Numbered from the stretch's first letter, positions 1 through 9,122 are shown. The stretch is DNA of 64,000 bases from Thermosynechococcaceae cyanobacterium MS004 (GCA_022402525.1 JAKRSB010000095.1:118096-182095), one strand, 5' to 3'. Program-made: numbers and translations. The notes: generated by a model not told the origin, from the sequence alone.

Positions 1-268
1 CCTAATACATCAACCGTTTGAGGTGAATGGTGCTGTTGGGTGAGGGGTACTGAACCTAACGCGATCGCGGTGAGCTGGAATGGCCGAATGATATGGGGCG
101 AAATGATATGAGGCTATCTTAAGGCAGTGACGGCGGGACGAGTCTTTTCGTTTCCAATGTGGTAACGGGGCGGATGCGGTCTGAGGGGCTGTTCCTTAGT
201 ATGATGGGCTTAGGAGCTACAGGATTTATATTTTCCAGTACTAATTTCCATTACTAAGGAGTTTTGAA
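1..268. other. Left-edge intergenic region
   Basis: No convincing gene is visible here. One reverse frame stays open to the edge but has no in-frame start codon and reads as low-information sequence. A HIP1-type GCGATCGC palindrome lies near position 62. The last 20 bases carry the purine-rich leader and Shine-Dalgarno-like AAGGAG of petG. Confidence 0.5.
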
Positions 269-382
269 GTGGTTGAACCGTTATTATCCGGAATTGTGCT
301 GGGGCTGATTCCGATTACGCTGGCAGGCCTATTTGTGACCGCCTATCTCCAGTACAAGCGCGGAAATGAGCTTGGGCAGTAG
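269..382 (+). CDS. petG: Cytochrome b6f complex subunit V (PetG)
   Basis: This 37-residue protein is a small subunit that stabilises the cytochrome b6f complex in the thylakoid membrane. The translation begins [20 protein letters not shown] and ends [12 protein letters not shown], which is the near-invariant PetG sequence: one transmembrane helix (about residues 5-27) and a short charged tail. The start is GTG at 269, preceded by AAGGAG about 7 bases upstream. It is too short for usual ORF cut-offs. A hairpin followed by a T-run lies 76 bases downstream, so it is probably a single-gene transcript. The neighbour on the right points toward it on the other strand. Identification is secure from sequence alone. 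Confidence 0.96.
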   Translation: MVEPLLSGIVLGLIPITLAGLFVTAYLQYKRGNELGQ

Positions 383-457
383 CATCTCCTAGCTTGAAGC
401 TCTAGTCTGCGATTCTAGCTTGAAGGGAATTAAGCTAATTTTCTGACTGTTTGGCAA

Positions 458-485
458 AGCCGCATCTTGTAGGTGCGGCTTTTTT
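458..485 (+). terminator. Rho-independent terminator after petG
   Basis: A perfect 7-bp stem, AGCCGCA (458-464) with TGCGGCT (474-480), and a 9-nt loop are followed immediately by six T residues. It lies downstream of petG and upstream of the stop codon of the convergent metallophosphoesterase gene. Confidence 0.85.
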
Positions 486-546
486 GTGGGGAGTAATAGT
501 CCGTGACCAAAGAGGTGAGCTATTTGCAGAAGCTGGCCGCGATCGC

Positions 547-1554
547 CTAGCAAACCACGCCGACGAAGGGCTGCAAAGTCTGCTTAAAGAGCTGTTCTTG
601 CCGCAGAATGTCACCACAGGCGGAAATCCAGACGGAGTGAACTTGGGTGACCTGATGGGCAATGAGCTGCACAACTGAAAAATTGCGGTACAGAACAGAA
701 TTTTGCTCAATGACTCTGGGAACACAGGCGGCGTTCAGGTAAAGCGTACCGCTGGTATCCAGGAAGATGCGCTGACGGAGGCAGTCTTTGCGGTGGCGCA
801 GCGTGTGGTGCATGTGCCCAAAGGTGACGAGAGGAATCCGTTTGCCAAAGGCTTTTGCCGCCTGGATTGCGGTCTGAAGGTCAGGGTCGCCATAGTCGCC
901 ACCGATGGGTTGCCAGTCTCGACCACAGGGCGCTTCTGGCTGTTTGCCTAGGCCAGCGGGGCCGTTGTGGCTCAAAAAGATGAGGGTATTGTGCTGGGTT
1001 TGCTGAGCGGCTTCAATAATGCGATCGCCAGAGTGCTGCATAGAATCCACGCCAAACCGCTCGGCGTAAAAATCGGCATACTTCCAGTCCGGGCCACCCC
1101 AGCTAAAGGGTCGTCCACCCACCACGCTAATCTGCGGAGCGTGAAAGTCTTGTTTTCTATAGCCGACGTGGGTTTCGCCTAGGGCATCTAGCTGCTGCTG
1201 CACCCGATCTTCACGGCTGCGATCATAGGGACATTTCTGGCGGCCCCACGGGGTTGCGCTATGCCATGCGTCGTGATTGCCCAAGGCGATCGCCCGTGGC
1301 ATTGAGAGCTGCGCGACCTGCGTAACAATCTCAACCGCTTCATTGCCAAAATCCCCCACAAACAAAACCAGGTCAACCCCTAAAGCATATAGCGCTGCTT
1401 CATCTTGGGTATCCCACTGATTATGGACATCTCCCACCACGGCAATGCGTAGGCTGGGATGCAATGAGGTAGAAGAGTCTGGACTGGATGGGTCTAAATT
1501 TGGGTTGCTCAAATCTGGAATGGTCAAATCTGGAATAGTCAAATCTGGGGGCAT
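547..1554 (-). CDS. Metallophosphoesterase family protein (cyanobacterial/plant type)
   Basis: This is a calcineurin-like phosphoesterase of about 335 residues. The metal-binding motifs are visible in order: GDVHN near the start of the domain (LRIAVVGDVHNQWD), GDFGNE, the GNHD box (ALGNHDAWH), a central SHNGPAG and a C-terminal GHMHHTLRH. Together these form the dinuclear metal site of the superfamily. The substrate is unknown; the family occurs in cyanobacteria and plastids. The frame stays open upstream to 1848, inside lnt, but ATG 1554 avoids the overlap and still leaves a linker before the domain; ATG 1722 is the alternative. The linker is repetitive (TIPDL repeated), encoded by a 15-bp unit present three times at 1510-1550. 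It lies downstream of lnt on the same strand and could be co-transcribed. Confidence 0.82.
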   Translation of the reverse strand: MPPDLTIPDLTIPDLSNPNLDPSSPDSSTSLHPSLRIAVVGDVHNQWDTQDEAALYALGVDLVLFVGDFGNEAVEIVTQVAQLSMPRAIALGNHDAWHSATPWGRQKCPYDRSREDRVQQQLDALGETHVGYRKQDFHAPQISVVGGRPFSWGGPDWKYADFYAERFGVDSMQHSGDRIIEAAQQTQHNTLIFLSHNGPAGLGKQPEAPCGRDWQPIGGDYGDPDLQTAIQAAKAFGKRIPLVTFGHMHHTLRHRKDCLRQRIFLDTSGTLYLNAACVPRVIEQNSVLYRNFSVVQLIAHQVTQVHSVWISACGDILRQEQLFKQTLQPFVGVVC

Positions 1555-1667
1555 TCCATCAATATAAACTGGATAAACTGGCTGAGGCGATACGGGCTGG
1601 ATGGCTAAATTAGTCTTAAAGGCCCAATCTTGAAAGCCCAATCTTGAAATCCCAGACTTTGATAGAT

Positions 1668-3353
1668 CTATCTTTGTCCGTGAGCGGTTGGAGTCTGAGA
1701 TCGACTGAGACCAATCAGGCATAAAACCAAGCAGCTGAGCCCCAACATCGGCAAGAGCCAGTTCCCGTAGCGGACATAGAGGGTTTGGGTGGTACGGCGC
1801 TGGATTTGAGCAATGTGGGTGGTTTGAATGCGTGGCTGCGACTGCCATTGGGTCTTACCCTGCGGGGTGATAATGGCGGATAGTCCTGTATTGGTTGCCC
1901 GCAGAAGCCAGCGATCGCTTTCGATTGCCCGCAGTACGTCCAGGGCATGGTGTTGGGCGAGCATCTGGTCGTTATAGGGATCGTTATTGGCAATACTCAA
2001 GATAAACTGCCCCCCCCGTGCGGTTTGGGTGCGAAACAGTTCGGGAAAAGCTGAGTCGTAGCAGATGCCCACGGTCGCTTGCCCTAGAGCAGTCTTGAAG
2101 GTTTGCCCCTGGGTGCCCGGTATCATACTCATCTGGATGGGCGAGAGCCTTGTGATAAATCGTCCGAGCTGTTCACTGAACGGTAGGTATTCTCCCAAGG
2201 GCACCAGCTTTACCTTGTTGTACTGGCTCTGGATGGTGCCATCTTGACCAGAAAGCTCAATGAGGCTCTGGTGATAGGCTTGCTGCGGCTGGCGCGTGGA
2301 GGCTGATGGGGGCTGGGCTGGCGCTGGCACAAAGATTCCAGCCCAGAGCGGCACCTGAGCGGACTGGATGCTGTCACGCAGGGTTTGGTCGTAGGGCGAC
2401 TTACCCCAGAGGAACGGCAGCGCCCCCTCTGGCAGCAGCACCGCATCAACGCCCTGACGCGCTAGCGCTTGATAAGCGGTTTGATAGACCTCAACGGAGG
2501 TTTGCACCCCCAAGGGAGACAGCTTAACCCGCGTGGGAATGTTGCCCTGAATTAAGCCCACGGAGATCATGCCTGAACTGTTCGGCTCCTGGATTGCCGA
2601 TGGGTTGGATTTCGACGGGTTGGATTCCGATGGGTTAGATAGAGATGGTTTGGATAGAGATGAGTTGAGGGTGGATGGGGAGAAAGCTGGCGACATGAGG
2701 CTCCAGCCCAGCCCATGTAGCCCCAGTCCGACCAAAACTGCTAATCCAAAGTATTTTCGCTGACGGATCAGTATCGCTTCTGCCAGCAGCCCATTGACCA
2801 GCAGCAGCGCGACGGTGAGCGTCGTCAAGCCAGAGAGCTGGCCTAAGTGGGCGATCGCCAGATTATTGGGGCTCTGGCTATTGGCAATATCGGGCCACCA
2901 GAGAGGAGACTGAGACCATAGGCCTTCTAGCAAACACCACAGCGTGACCCCCACCAAGAGCCGAGGGCCAATCCCTAGGGCAGCGCTGAGGCTCCGAAAC
3001 CCTAACGCCCACAGTCCGGGGATGCAGGCGGCAAAGAAGGTCACAAACAGCCAGATGAGAATGGCGATCGCCAGACTTGTGCTCCAGGACATCCCTAGCC
3101 ACGTGAGGGGATGTAGCCCCAGCACCCAGCTCAACACCACCCCGTAGTAGCCCACCCCCCAACAGAACCCGATCCCTGCCGCTTCCTGAACGCCTTGAGT
3201 CCGCCGAGTCCAGACCCAGAGCGGCACTAGACCTACCCAAGCCAGCCACCAGAACGGAAAAGGCGCAGTGGTCAATGCCATGAGGCTCCCCAGGGCGATC
3301 GCGATGAGGCTTGTGGAGACTGCCTTAGCGCGGCTGGATTTTGAAAAGTGCAA
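1668..3353 (-). CDS. lnt: Apolipoprotein N-acyltransferase
   Basis: Lnt transfers the third acyl chain to the N-terminal cysteine of lipoproteins in the plasma membrane. The 561-residue product has an N-terminal block of about six hydrophobic helices (APFPFWWLAWVGLVPLWVW is typical), then a nitrilase-like domain with the Glu-Lys-Cys triad in LLPEGALPF, YNKVKLVPLGEYLPF and GICYDSAFPE, then a last helix. A Ser-Asn-Pro-rich repeat (SNPSESNPSKSNPS) is inserted between the membrane block and the nitrilase domain, from a tandem DNA repeat near 2590-2650. The reported start is TTG; a later Met at 3281 would cut into the first helix. Lipoproteins psbQ and ycf48 in this window are plausible clients. 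Confidence 0.93.
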   Translation of the reverse strand: MHFSKSSRAKAVSTSLIAIALGSLMALTTAPFPFWWLAWVGLVPLWVWTRRTQGVQEAAGIGFCWGVGYYGVVLSWVLGLHPLTWLGMSWSTSLAIAILIWLFVTFFAACIPGLWALGFRSLSAALGIGPRLLVGVTLWCLLEGLWSQSPLWWPDIANSQSPNNLAIAHLGQLSGLTTLTVALLLVNGLLAEAILIRQRKYFGLAVLVGLGLHGLGWSLMSPAFSPSTLNSSLSKPSLSNPSESNPSKSNPSAIQEPNSSGMISVGLIQGNIPTRVKLSPLGVQTSVEVYQTAYQALARQGVDAVLLPEGALPFLWGKSPYDQTLRDSIQSAQVPLWAGIFVPAPAQPPSASTRQPQQAYHQSLIELSGQDGTIQSQYNKVKLVPLGEYLPFSEQLGRFITRLSPIQMSMIPGTQGQTFKTALGQATVGICYDSAFPELFRTQTARGGQFILSIANNDPYNDQMLAQHHALDVLRAIESDRWLLRATNTGLSAIITPQGKTQWQSQPRIQTTHIAQIQRRTTQTLYVRYGNWLLPMLGLSCLVLCLIGLSRSQTPTAHGQR

Positions 3354-3534
3354 CGTGGGTAGCTTCAGAAAGTGACGACTCAGGTAAAAAAGAAGGGTGT
3401 TTTTCTAAGGATACATAAGTTAAGGATTAATGCCACTGAAATAAGCTGAATCAATTGACTAGAGAGGCTTTGAGAACATCACGAGACTTGGTCATTCGCG
3501 GAAATGACTCCGGTTTGCGTTTTACAGCTCTCCG

Positions 3535-3750
3535 TCATAAGACCCGTGCGCTGAATCGTTGCCGAGCTTTGCTGCAAGCTCCGGTATTCGGGGATGGGAC
3601 TTCTCCACCAGCCCCTGCGATCCAGGCACTGATCCGTTTGACCGCGTTTGAAAGACTTTTGTCTGGCTCTAAAACCTGAGCCATCATCGTCCAGAGCGTC
3701 ACGATGGGACTATAAATACAGTTACGATACTGGACTTTCTCTTGTGCCAA
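3535..3750 (-). pseudogene. IS4-family transposase N-terminal remnant
   Basis: The 71-residue frame reads like the extreme N-terminus of an IS4-type transposase: an opening that leads to YSPIVTLWTMMAQVLEPDKS, then a NAVKRISAWIAG segment, then SPNTGACSKARQRF, matching the family pattern (YTP-x-TLW-F-QVL ... S-D-TG-Y-C-KAR-RL). It ends at TGA and the DDE catalytic part is absent, so it is a decayed fragment. Nothing recognisable continues in the 170 bases beyond the stop. It sits between lnt and ktrB. Its terminal inverted repeats were not located. Recognition is by motif memory, not by search. Confidence 0.65.
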
Positions 3751-3886
3751 GACTCTTCAATTCGGGATGCTGGTAACGAGTGCATGTCCTCACGGCTGCA
3801 CATTGTGCTGATAATGGAACAATGCAATTTCAGCTCCGTTACCTTTTGGCAGAAAATACCTTTTCCCAATCGAGCAGCTTTTCGCT

Positions 3887-5221
3887 ATGACGGTTTCCCG
3901 CAGTATTTGCTTAGGCTTTATTTCAGTCATCTTGGCCGGCACACTCTTGCTCATGATGCCGTTTTCAACCAGTAGTGGCCAATGGAACGACCCGATTGTG
4001 GCGCTGTTTACCTCAACCTCTGCGGTGTGCGTGACGGGGCATGTGGTGGTTGATACCGCCACTCACTTTTCGAGAATTGGGCAGCTTTTTATTATGCTGC
4101 TGATTCAAGTCGGCGGGCTAGGGTACATGACAGCAACGACGTTTCTACTTTTGTTGTTGGGCCGTCGGTTTGGCCTAAAAGACAAGATTGCCATTCAGCA
4201 GTCGCTGGATCGCCGCGCACTTCAGGGTAGTGCTCAAATCCTTCAGTCCATTATTGCAACGACGCTCTTGTTTGAGCTGACAGGTGCTTTTTTGCTGTTG
4301 CTGGTGTTTGTCCCTGACGTGGGATGGCCAAAAGGGCTTTGGTTTGCGATTTTTCACAGCGTGAGCGCCTGGAATAATGCGGGATTTGGCCTATTCTCGG
4401 ATAATTTGGTGGGCTACCAAGGGTCTTTCTTGGTCAATGTCGTCATTACCGGACTGATCATCATTGGCGGCATTGGCTATGAGGTGATTTTAGAGTTTTA
4501 TCTCATGCTGCGGGAGCGGATGCTACGCCAAAAAATGAGAACTGTGCGATCGCTTAACTTTCGGGTAGCGGTCAGTACAACGCTTTTTTTGCTGATAGGC
4601 GGCACCCTAGCAATCTGGCTCATTGAGGTTAGGAATGTAAAGACCTTAGGGACACTCAGCCTTCCACAACAGCTTTTAGCAGCCTGGTTTCAGTCCGTCA
4701 CGAGCCGCACCGCTGGCTTTAACACCATAGATATTTCTCAAATGACCACTGCTGGGCTATTTATCACCATCGCTCTGATGCTGATTGGGGGCAGTCCGGG
4801 GGGAACAGCGGGAGGAATTAAAACCACCACCGCACGGGTGATGGCAAGCTGCACCTATGCCGTCCTTCAAGGCAAAGAGTCTGTGGTGGTCTACCGCCGC
4901 CAGGTGCCCAATACCCTGCTCTTAAAGGCCATTGGCGTTACCTTCGGCTCTGCGGTCACGGTGGTAGTCGCCACCGTTTTTATTGCAATCTCTGACCCTG
5001 AACTGGACTTTATTCGCATTCTCTTTGAAGTGGTTTCGGCCTTTGGCACCGTTGGACTCTCCACAGGCATTACCGCAGAACTGACCGCTTTCAGTAAGCT
5101 TGTGCTGGTCGCCACAATGTATATTGGGCGAGTTGGGATTTTGCTGTTAATTTCTGCCCTATTAGGCGACCCCCGACCCAGTGTGATTAACTACCCAGAA
5201 GAATCGTTATTGGTTGGATAG
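3887..5221 (+). CDS. ktrB: K+ transporter pore subunit KtrB (TrkH family)
   Basis: This is the membrane pore of the Ktr potassium uptake system, which in cyanobacteria is Na+-stimulated and used in osmotic adaptation. The 444-residue protein shows the four-fold M1-P-M2 plan, with filter-like segments TSAVCVTGHVVVD, SVSAWNNAGFGLF, SVTSRTAGFNTID and VVSAFGTVGLSTG, and a GSPGGTAGGIKTTT stretch after the third repeat, corresponding to the intramembrane gate loop of KtrB. The ATG at 3887 gives the usual MTVSRSICLGF opening. ktrA follows after 93 bases, the normal operon partner. No ktrE-like gene is visible in this window. Confidence 0.94.
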   Translation: MTVSRSICLGFISVILAGTLLLMMPFSTSSGQWNDPIVALFTSTSAVCVTGHVVVDTATHFSRIGQLFIMLLIQVGGLGYMTATTFLLLLLGRRFGLKDKIAIQQSLDRRALQGSAQILQSIIATTLLFELTGAFLLLLVFVPDVGWPKGLWFAIFHSVSAWNNAGFGLFSDNLVGYQGSFLVNVVITGLIIIGGIGYEVILEFYLMLRERMLRQKMRTVRSLNFRVAVSTTLFLLIGGTLAIWLIEVRNVKTLGTLSLPQQLLAAWFQSVTSRTAGFNTIDISQMTTAGLFITIALMLIGGSPGGTAGGIKTTTARVMASCTYAVLQGKESVVVYRRQVPNTLLLKAIGVTFGSAVTVVVATVFIAISDPELDFIRILFEVVSAFGTVGLSTGITAELTAFSKLVLVATMYIGRVGILLLISALLGDPRPSVINYPEESLLVG

Positions 5222-5314
5222 TGTATGGGTCGGGTAGAGCCGGAACTATACCCTTCATGGGTTAAGCCTTATTTTCGCTAGTGCTGCTTCGTTGTTGTAT
5301 GGCGTCAAAGAACC

Positions 5315-6025
5315 ATGTCAAATCCTGTTAATCGGCCTTACTTGAGCTTTTTTCGCAATTTGAACGCGGGTGGTGCACGTCAATTTGCAGTCATTGGGCT
5401 AGGCCGGTTTGGACGCGCCGTTTGCGAAACGCTGCACCGCAGCGGCTATGAAGTTCTGGGCACCGACGTTGATGAAAAGAGGGTTGCAGATATTCTTGCT
5501 TCCGGGATGTGTGCCCACGCCATAGAGCTAGACTCTACCGACCCGCTGGCGCTCAAAGAGGCAGGGGTGTTTGAGTTTGATACGGTGATTGTGGCGATTG
5601 GAAACTACCTCCAAGAGAGCATCATTACAACGCTCAATGTTAAAGAAGCGGGGGTTGCGCATGTCGTTGCTAAAGCTTCCTCAGACGTTCATGCCAAGTT
5701 GCTGCAAAAGGTTGGAGCTGACCAGGTTGTGCTGCCGGAGTATGAGGCTGGCTGTACCTTAGCGCGGACGCTCACCAAGCCAGGAATTTTAGATCGCTTT
5801 GATTTAGACCCTGAGCACAGCATTGTGGAGCTGAAGGTGCCAGACTCTTTTCATGGCAAGACCATTGTGGAGTTAAGGCTGCGCAGTGACTATGGTCTGA
5901 ATGTTTTGGCGATCGGTCAGGCTCAAAATTTTGACATCAATCCAAAACCTGAGCGGAAGCTTTGTAAGGGCGATATGCTGGTCGTGATTGGCAATACGGT
6001 GGATATTGATCGGCTGCCGCTGTGA
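5315..6025 (+). CDS. ktrA: K+ uptake regulatory subunit KtrA (RCK/TrkA-N)
   Basis: This is the cytoplasmic gating ring subunit for KtrB and binds nucleotide (ATP/ADP or NAD). The 236 residues hold a Rossmann fold with FAVIGLGRFGRAVCETL (GxGxxG) near residue 25 and an acidic end to the second strand (GTDVDEKRV), then a TrkA-C domain from about residue 155 (SIVELKVPDSFHGKTIVEL to MLVVIGNTVDIDRL). Its position directly downstream of ktrB supports the assignment over a stand-alone NAD-binding protein. Confidence 0.93.
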   Translation: MSNPVNRPYLSFFRNLNAGGARQFAVIGLGRFGRAVCETLHRSGYEVLGTDVDEKRVADILASGMCAHAIELDSTDPLALKEAGVFEFDTVIVAIGNYLQESIITTLNVKEAGVAHVVAKASSDVHAKLLQKVGADQVVLPEYEAGCTLARTLTKPGILDRFDLDPEHSIVELKVPDSFHGKTIVELRLRSDYGLNVLAIGQAQNFDINPKPERKLCKGDMLVVIGNTVDIDRLPL

Positions 6026-6085
6026 CCGCTGAGCCTCTGGGTTCAAATCACGTTTTGTCTTCCCCTATTCTTCATTTGAGGCTTC

Positions 6086-7009
6086 ATGATTCCAGAGTCT
6101 CCCCCTGGTTTTCGGTCTGGGTTTATTGCGCTGATTGGCCGGCCCAATGTGGGTAAGTCTACGCTGATGAATCAGTTGATTGGCCAAAAGGTTTCCATTA
6201 CCTCCCCCCTGGCCCAAACCACGCGCAATCGCCTGCGGGGAATTTTGACGCGCCCCGATGCCCAAATTATTTTTGTAGATACTCCCGGCATCCATAAGCC
6301 CCATCATTCCCTGGGCGAAATTCTGGTCAAGAACGCGATCGCCTCTATTAATGCCGTAGACCTCGTGCTGTTTGTGGTAGATGGGTCTACCCCCTTGGGC
6401 AAAGGCGATCAGTTTATTGAAACCATTCTGGCCAAGTCTAAAACCCCCGTCATTCTGGGGGTCAATAAAGCCGACCTCATGCCAGAAGATCCGCAAAAGA
6501 GAGTCGCCATCGAAAACGGTTATGGCGCGATCGCTGCTGCCAACCGATGGCCAATACACACCTTTTCCGCCGTCACAGAAGTGGGACTCGACCCTCTCCT
6601 GACGCAGCTTATCCAGTCTCTAGACCTGGGGCCTTACTACTATCCGCCCGACCTGATTACAGACCAGCCAGAGCGCTTCATTATGGGCGAGCTGATTCGG
6701 GAACAGATTCTGGCGCTCACCCGTGAAGAAGTGCCCCACTCCGTCGCCATTACCCTTGATCGGGTGGAAGAAGAAGACAAAATCACTAGAATTTTGGCCA
6801 CGGTGCATGTGGAGCGTCCGTCTCAGAAGGCGATTCTGATTGGCAAAAACGGCTCCATGATGAAGGAAATTGGCACCCAAGCCCGTCAGCAAATTCAAAA
6901 GCTGGTGATGGGGAAGGTCTATTTAGAACTATTTGTCAAAGTACAGGCCAACTGGCGGCAGTCTAATCTACGGCTTTTAGAGCTAGGCTACCGAGTCGAG
7001 CGAGACTAG
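6086..7009 (+). CDS. era: GTPase Era
   Basis: Era is an essential GTPase that binds 16S rRNA and helps 30S maturation. The 307-residue protein has G1 GRPNVGKST (about residues 18-26), a switch I with ITSPLAQTTRNRLRGI, G3 DTPGIHKPHH, G4 NKADLM, and a C-terminal KH domain with ILIGKNGSMMKEIGTQAR. Length is standard. It starts 60 bases after ktrA on the same strand and may be partly read through from it, although the functions are unrelated. Confidence 0.96.
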   Translation: MIPESPPGFRSGFIALIGRPNVGKSTLMNQLIGQKVSITSPLAQTTRNRLRGILTRPDAQIIFVDTPGIHKPHHSLGEILVKNAIASINAVDLVLFVVDGSTPLGKGDQFIETILAKSKTPVILGVNKADLMPEDPQKRVAIENGYGAIAAANRWPIHTFSAVTEVGLDPLLTQLIQSLDLGPYYYPPDLITDQPERFIMGELIREQILALTREEVPHSVAITLDRVEEEDKITRILATVHVERPSQKAILIGKNGSMMKEIGTQARQQIQKLVMGKVYLELFVKVQANWRQSNLRLLELGYRVERD

Positions 7010-7036
7010 AATGCGCAATGCATCCAGCAAAACTAA

Positions 7037-7066
7037 AGCCCCCAAGATCTCAAAGTCTTGGAGGCT
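7037..7066 (-). terminator. Terminator-like hairpin between era and the haloperoxidase gene
   Basis: An 11-bp, almost perfect stem (AGCCTCCAAGA with TCTTGGGGGCT, read on the minus strand, one mismatch) is followed by a T-rich tail TTAGTTTTG on that strand. It lies between the 3' ends of two convergent genes, so it may stop both, with better polarity for the minus-strand gene. Confidence 0.65.
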
Positions 7067-7106
7067 CAAAAGGGCGACTAATGGCAGACGTTGCTCATAG
7101 CCAGCG

Positions 7107-8348
7107 CTAGGGCAGCTCTTGCAACCTATTTGCAAACACATAATCTGCTAGATTTGTGCCGGAAATATAGCCGTGATCTGCATCCCACTGGAAATGAACC
7201 CCCAAATAGACTCGGCTTCTGCCATTTTCTAGAGCAGCGGAAGAGAAGCTATTAAAAGCGCGTTTGACGCCCACTACACTGGGGTCATCCGTATCTAACT
7301 CAAAGCTCACGTTATCGGTTTTAAAGAAGTTCCGCATAATGCCTGCATGAGCTGCACCAAAGGTGGCATGCCCAGACACATAGGCCGGAAAAGGCGGGCT
7401 AAAACGTTTCCCAGCAGGATTCACGGAAAGAGGTTCCCATGCTGCATCTTTTTGGGTGAGCAAATTATCGTCCGTATCGGCTAAGCGAATAGCTGATTCT
7501 GGACGCCATAGATCAATCTCCGTTGAATACTTCGCGTCCCAGGCAACAACGCCAGCATCAGCCAGCGCCAACCCCACCAACGCAAAAAGCCTTGCTTTTT
7601 CCGCTAAAGACTGATTCCGCTGAAGGGCTACAATTTGAGTCAAGCGGAAAAGGTGTCCAGGAGGCTTGTAGGTGCCGTCCAAATCATTTGCCCAGAAAAA
7701 GGCAATCTGACGCTGCTCTGAGGTGCGCGTTGCTGAATTGGCAGATCCTAATCGCTTCACATCATTAAACTGTGCGGCATATTCGGCACTTTTTAGAAGA
7801 TCTCGCTTTTTCAAGTAGCCACCGGGTAAGGGCGGACGAAACTGATCTTTGGCCAAAATGACAAAAGGCTTTACATTAGGCCACTCAGGGGTAAGCGCAT
7901 CTCCAGAGCCAGTAGGCCGCCAGTCTCCTGGCTCATTGCCGGGGCTGTAGGACATCTTGGCTGCGGAGCCATCTCCCGCTCGGTCCTGAATCACAAGGTT
8001 GCCGACGGCCTCTCCAAATTCTTTCCCGCTGAGGATGTCGCTTTCTGGGGCGGTCACATCTTTAAGAGACGCTTTTAGCGCATCGTTCAAAAAGTTGACG
8101 ATGGATGGATAAACGCTGCACAAAACTGTGTGCGCTGCATAAATGGCCGCTGCTTCAATAGAGGTATTTGGGTCAGGGGTGGGCAGTCCAGAGAGGTAGG
8201 GTTGAGCGGTGGGGCGAATGGTGTTCACCACCTCATACATTGCTAAGTGCATCATGGCACCTGCTCTGGCAATGGGGCAGGGGGCACCACCAATCTTACG
8301 CACGGATTCTAGATAAATATTATTCCAGTCGATAATGACGTCTGACAT
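7107..8348 (-). CDS. Vanadium-dependent haloperoxidase-like protein (PAP2 superfamily)
   Basis: The family uses vanadate and H2O2 to oxidise halides and halogenate organics; it shares its fold with PAP2 acid phosphatases. All vanadate-binding positions can be matched to fungal chloroperoxidase: Lys273 and Arg282 in KYSTEIDLWRPESAIR, Ser325-Gly-His327 in SGHATFG, Arg379 and His385 in SRVYLGVHFQWD. The protein has 413 residues and no signal peptide (it opens MSDVIIDWNNIYLESV). Whether it makes Cl-, Br- or I-specific products, or acts as a phosphatase, cannot be read from sequence. No transporter or biosynthetic partner is adjacent, so it looks monocistronic with a 300-base leader region. Confidence 0.85.
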   Translation of the reverse strand: MSDVIIDWNNIYLESVRKIGGAPCPIARAGAMMHLAMYEVVNTIRPTAQPYLSGLPTPDPNTSIEAAAIYAAHTVLCSVYPSIVNFLNDALKASLKDVTAPESDILSGKEFGEAVGNLVIQDRAGDGSAAKMSYSPGNEPGDWRPTGSGDALTPEWPNVKPFVILAKDQFRPPLPGGYLKKRDLLKSAEYAAQFNDVKRLGSANSATRTSEQRQIAFFWANDLDGTYKPPGHLFRLTQIVALQRNQSLAEKARLFALVGLALADAGVVAWDAKYSTEIDLWRPESAIRLADTDDNLLTQKDAAWEPLSVNPAGKRFSPPFPAYVSGHATFGAAHAGIMRNFFKTDNVSFELDTDDPSVVGVKRAFNSFSSAALENGRSRVYLGVHFQWDADHGYISGTNLADYVFANRLQELP

Positions 8349-8660
8349 GATTTTTTCCCTTAAGAGCTATTGGAATCCAAGACGGAATCCAATCGGTTTT
8401 ATCTGAGCAATTTCAAAAGCGTAAATATTCAGAACGTTGACGTTAGGGTTCTCTTATAGCCAAGTTACAGAAGACAATAGATCTGTATGAATAGATTCCG
8501 TCAAATCTCTCTGGAAAGCTGTGATGGAGATCTGTATAAATAGGTGACGCTGCGCACATTTAACAGAAAATGAGCACCAAGACATGTTCCTAGTCGTCTT
8601 AAAACGAGGAAAAATAGCCGACTGATAGCTGAAATTAGACGCTAAAAAATTAGAGGGGCT
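8349..8660. other. Intergenic region upstream of the haloperoxidase gene
   Basis: No ORF or clear hairpin is seen. The stretch is AT-richer than its neighbours and probably holds the minus-strand haloperoxidase promoter. A loose duplication (AGATCTGTAT-type words near 8478 and 8528) is the only repeated element noticed. Confidence 0.4.
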
Positions 8661-9122
8661 TTAGGACAAATCACAGCGAATTTCAACGAGAAATCCATCT
8701 GGATCATAAAAATAAATACCGCGCCCTGTGGGCCGCGTCACGGGGCCGTGATCGATGGGGATTTCGTGGTGGGCTAAGACCGAGAGTGCCTGCTCAAACT
8801 GCTGTGGGTCAATGTCAAAGGCTAGATGGTTGGCCCTGGTAAACTGCTGCTGCGGATTAGGGTCTGGTGGGGTTAGATCTGGCTCCCAGAATAAGTCTAA
8901 AACGGTGCCGTCGGGGGTGATAAAGTTGGCAACCTTACCCTGCTCCACCAGCGATCGCAAGGTTTTGGGGATAGCCTCTCCAGTCAGCTCCTGTAGGCCC
9001 AGAATTTTGCCATAAAACTGGCGTGACGCCCCCATATCTTTCACATTGAGGGCAATATGATGCACCCGTCGTAGGGCACCTAAGGGCAAAACAAGACTAG
9101 GTTCGACGTGGGGCAGAGCCAT
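8661..9122 (-). CDS. VOC-family (glyoxalase/dioxygenase-like) protein
   Basis: This 153-residue protein has the two beta-alpha-beta-beta-beta modules of the vicinal-oxygen-chelate fold. Metal-ligand candidates are His in VHHIALNVKDM, Glu or Asp in TVLDLFWEPDL, His in ANHLAFDID, and Glu in GRGIYFYDPDGFLVEIRCD, as in glyoxalase I and extradiol dioxygenases. The substrate is unknown. ATG 9122 (MALPHVEP) is preferred over the ORF extension to 9155. It lies 71 bases downstream of trmL on the same strand. Confidence 0.82.
   Translation of the reverse strand: MALPHVEPSLVLPLGALRRVHHIALNVKDMGASRQFYGKILGLQELTGEAIPKTLRSLVEQGKVANFITPDGTVLDLFWEPDLTPPDPNPQQQFTRANHLAFDIDPQQFEQALSVLAHHEIPIDHGPVTRPTGRGIYFYDPDGFLVEIRCDLS

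Noticed and set aside
547..1848. 433-residue version of the metallophosphoesterase
   Set aside because: The extra 98 residues overlap the lnt coding sequence and show no domain; ATG 1554 is sufficient.
6035..6060. GTTCAAATC word that resembles a tRNA T-arm
   Set aside because: No acceptor, D or anticodon stem can be built around it; it is the short gap before era.
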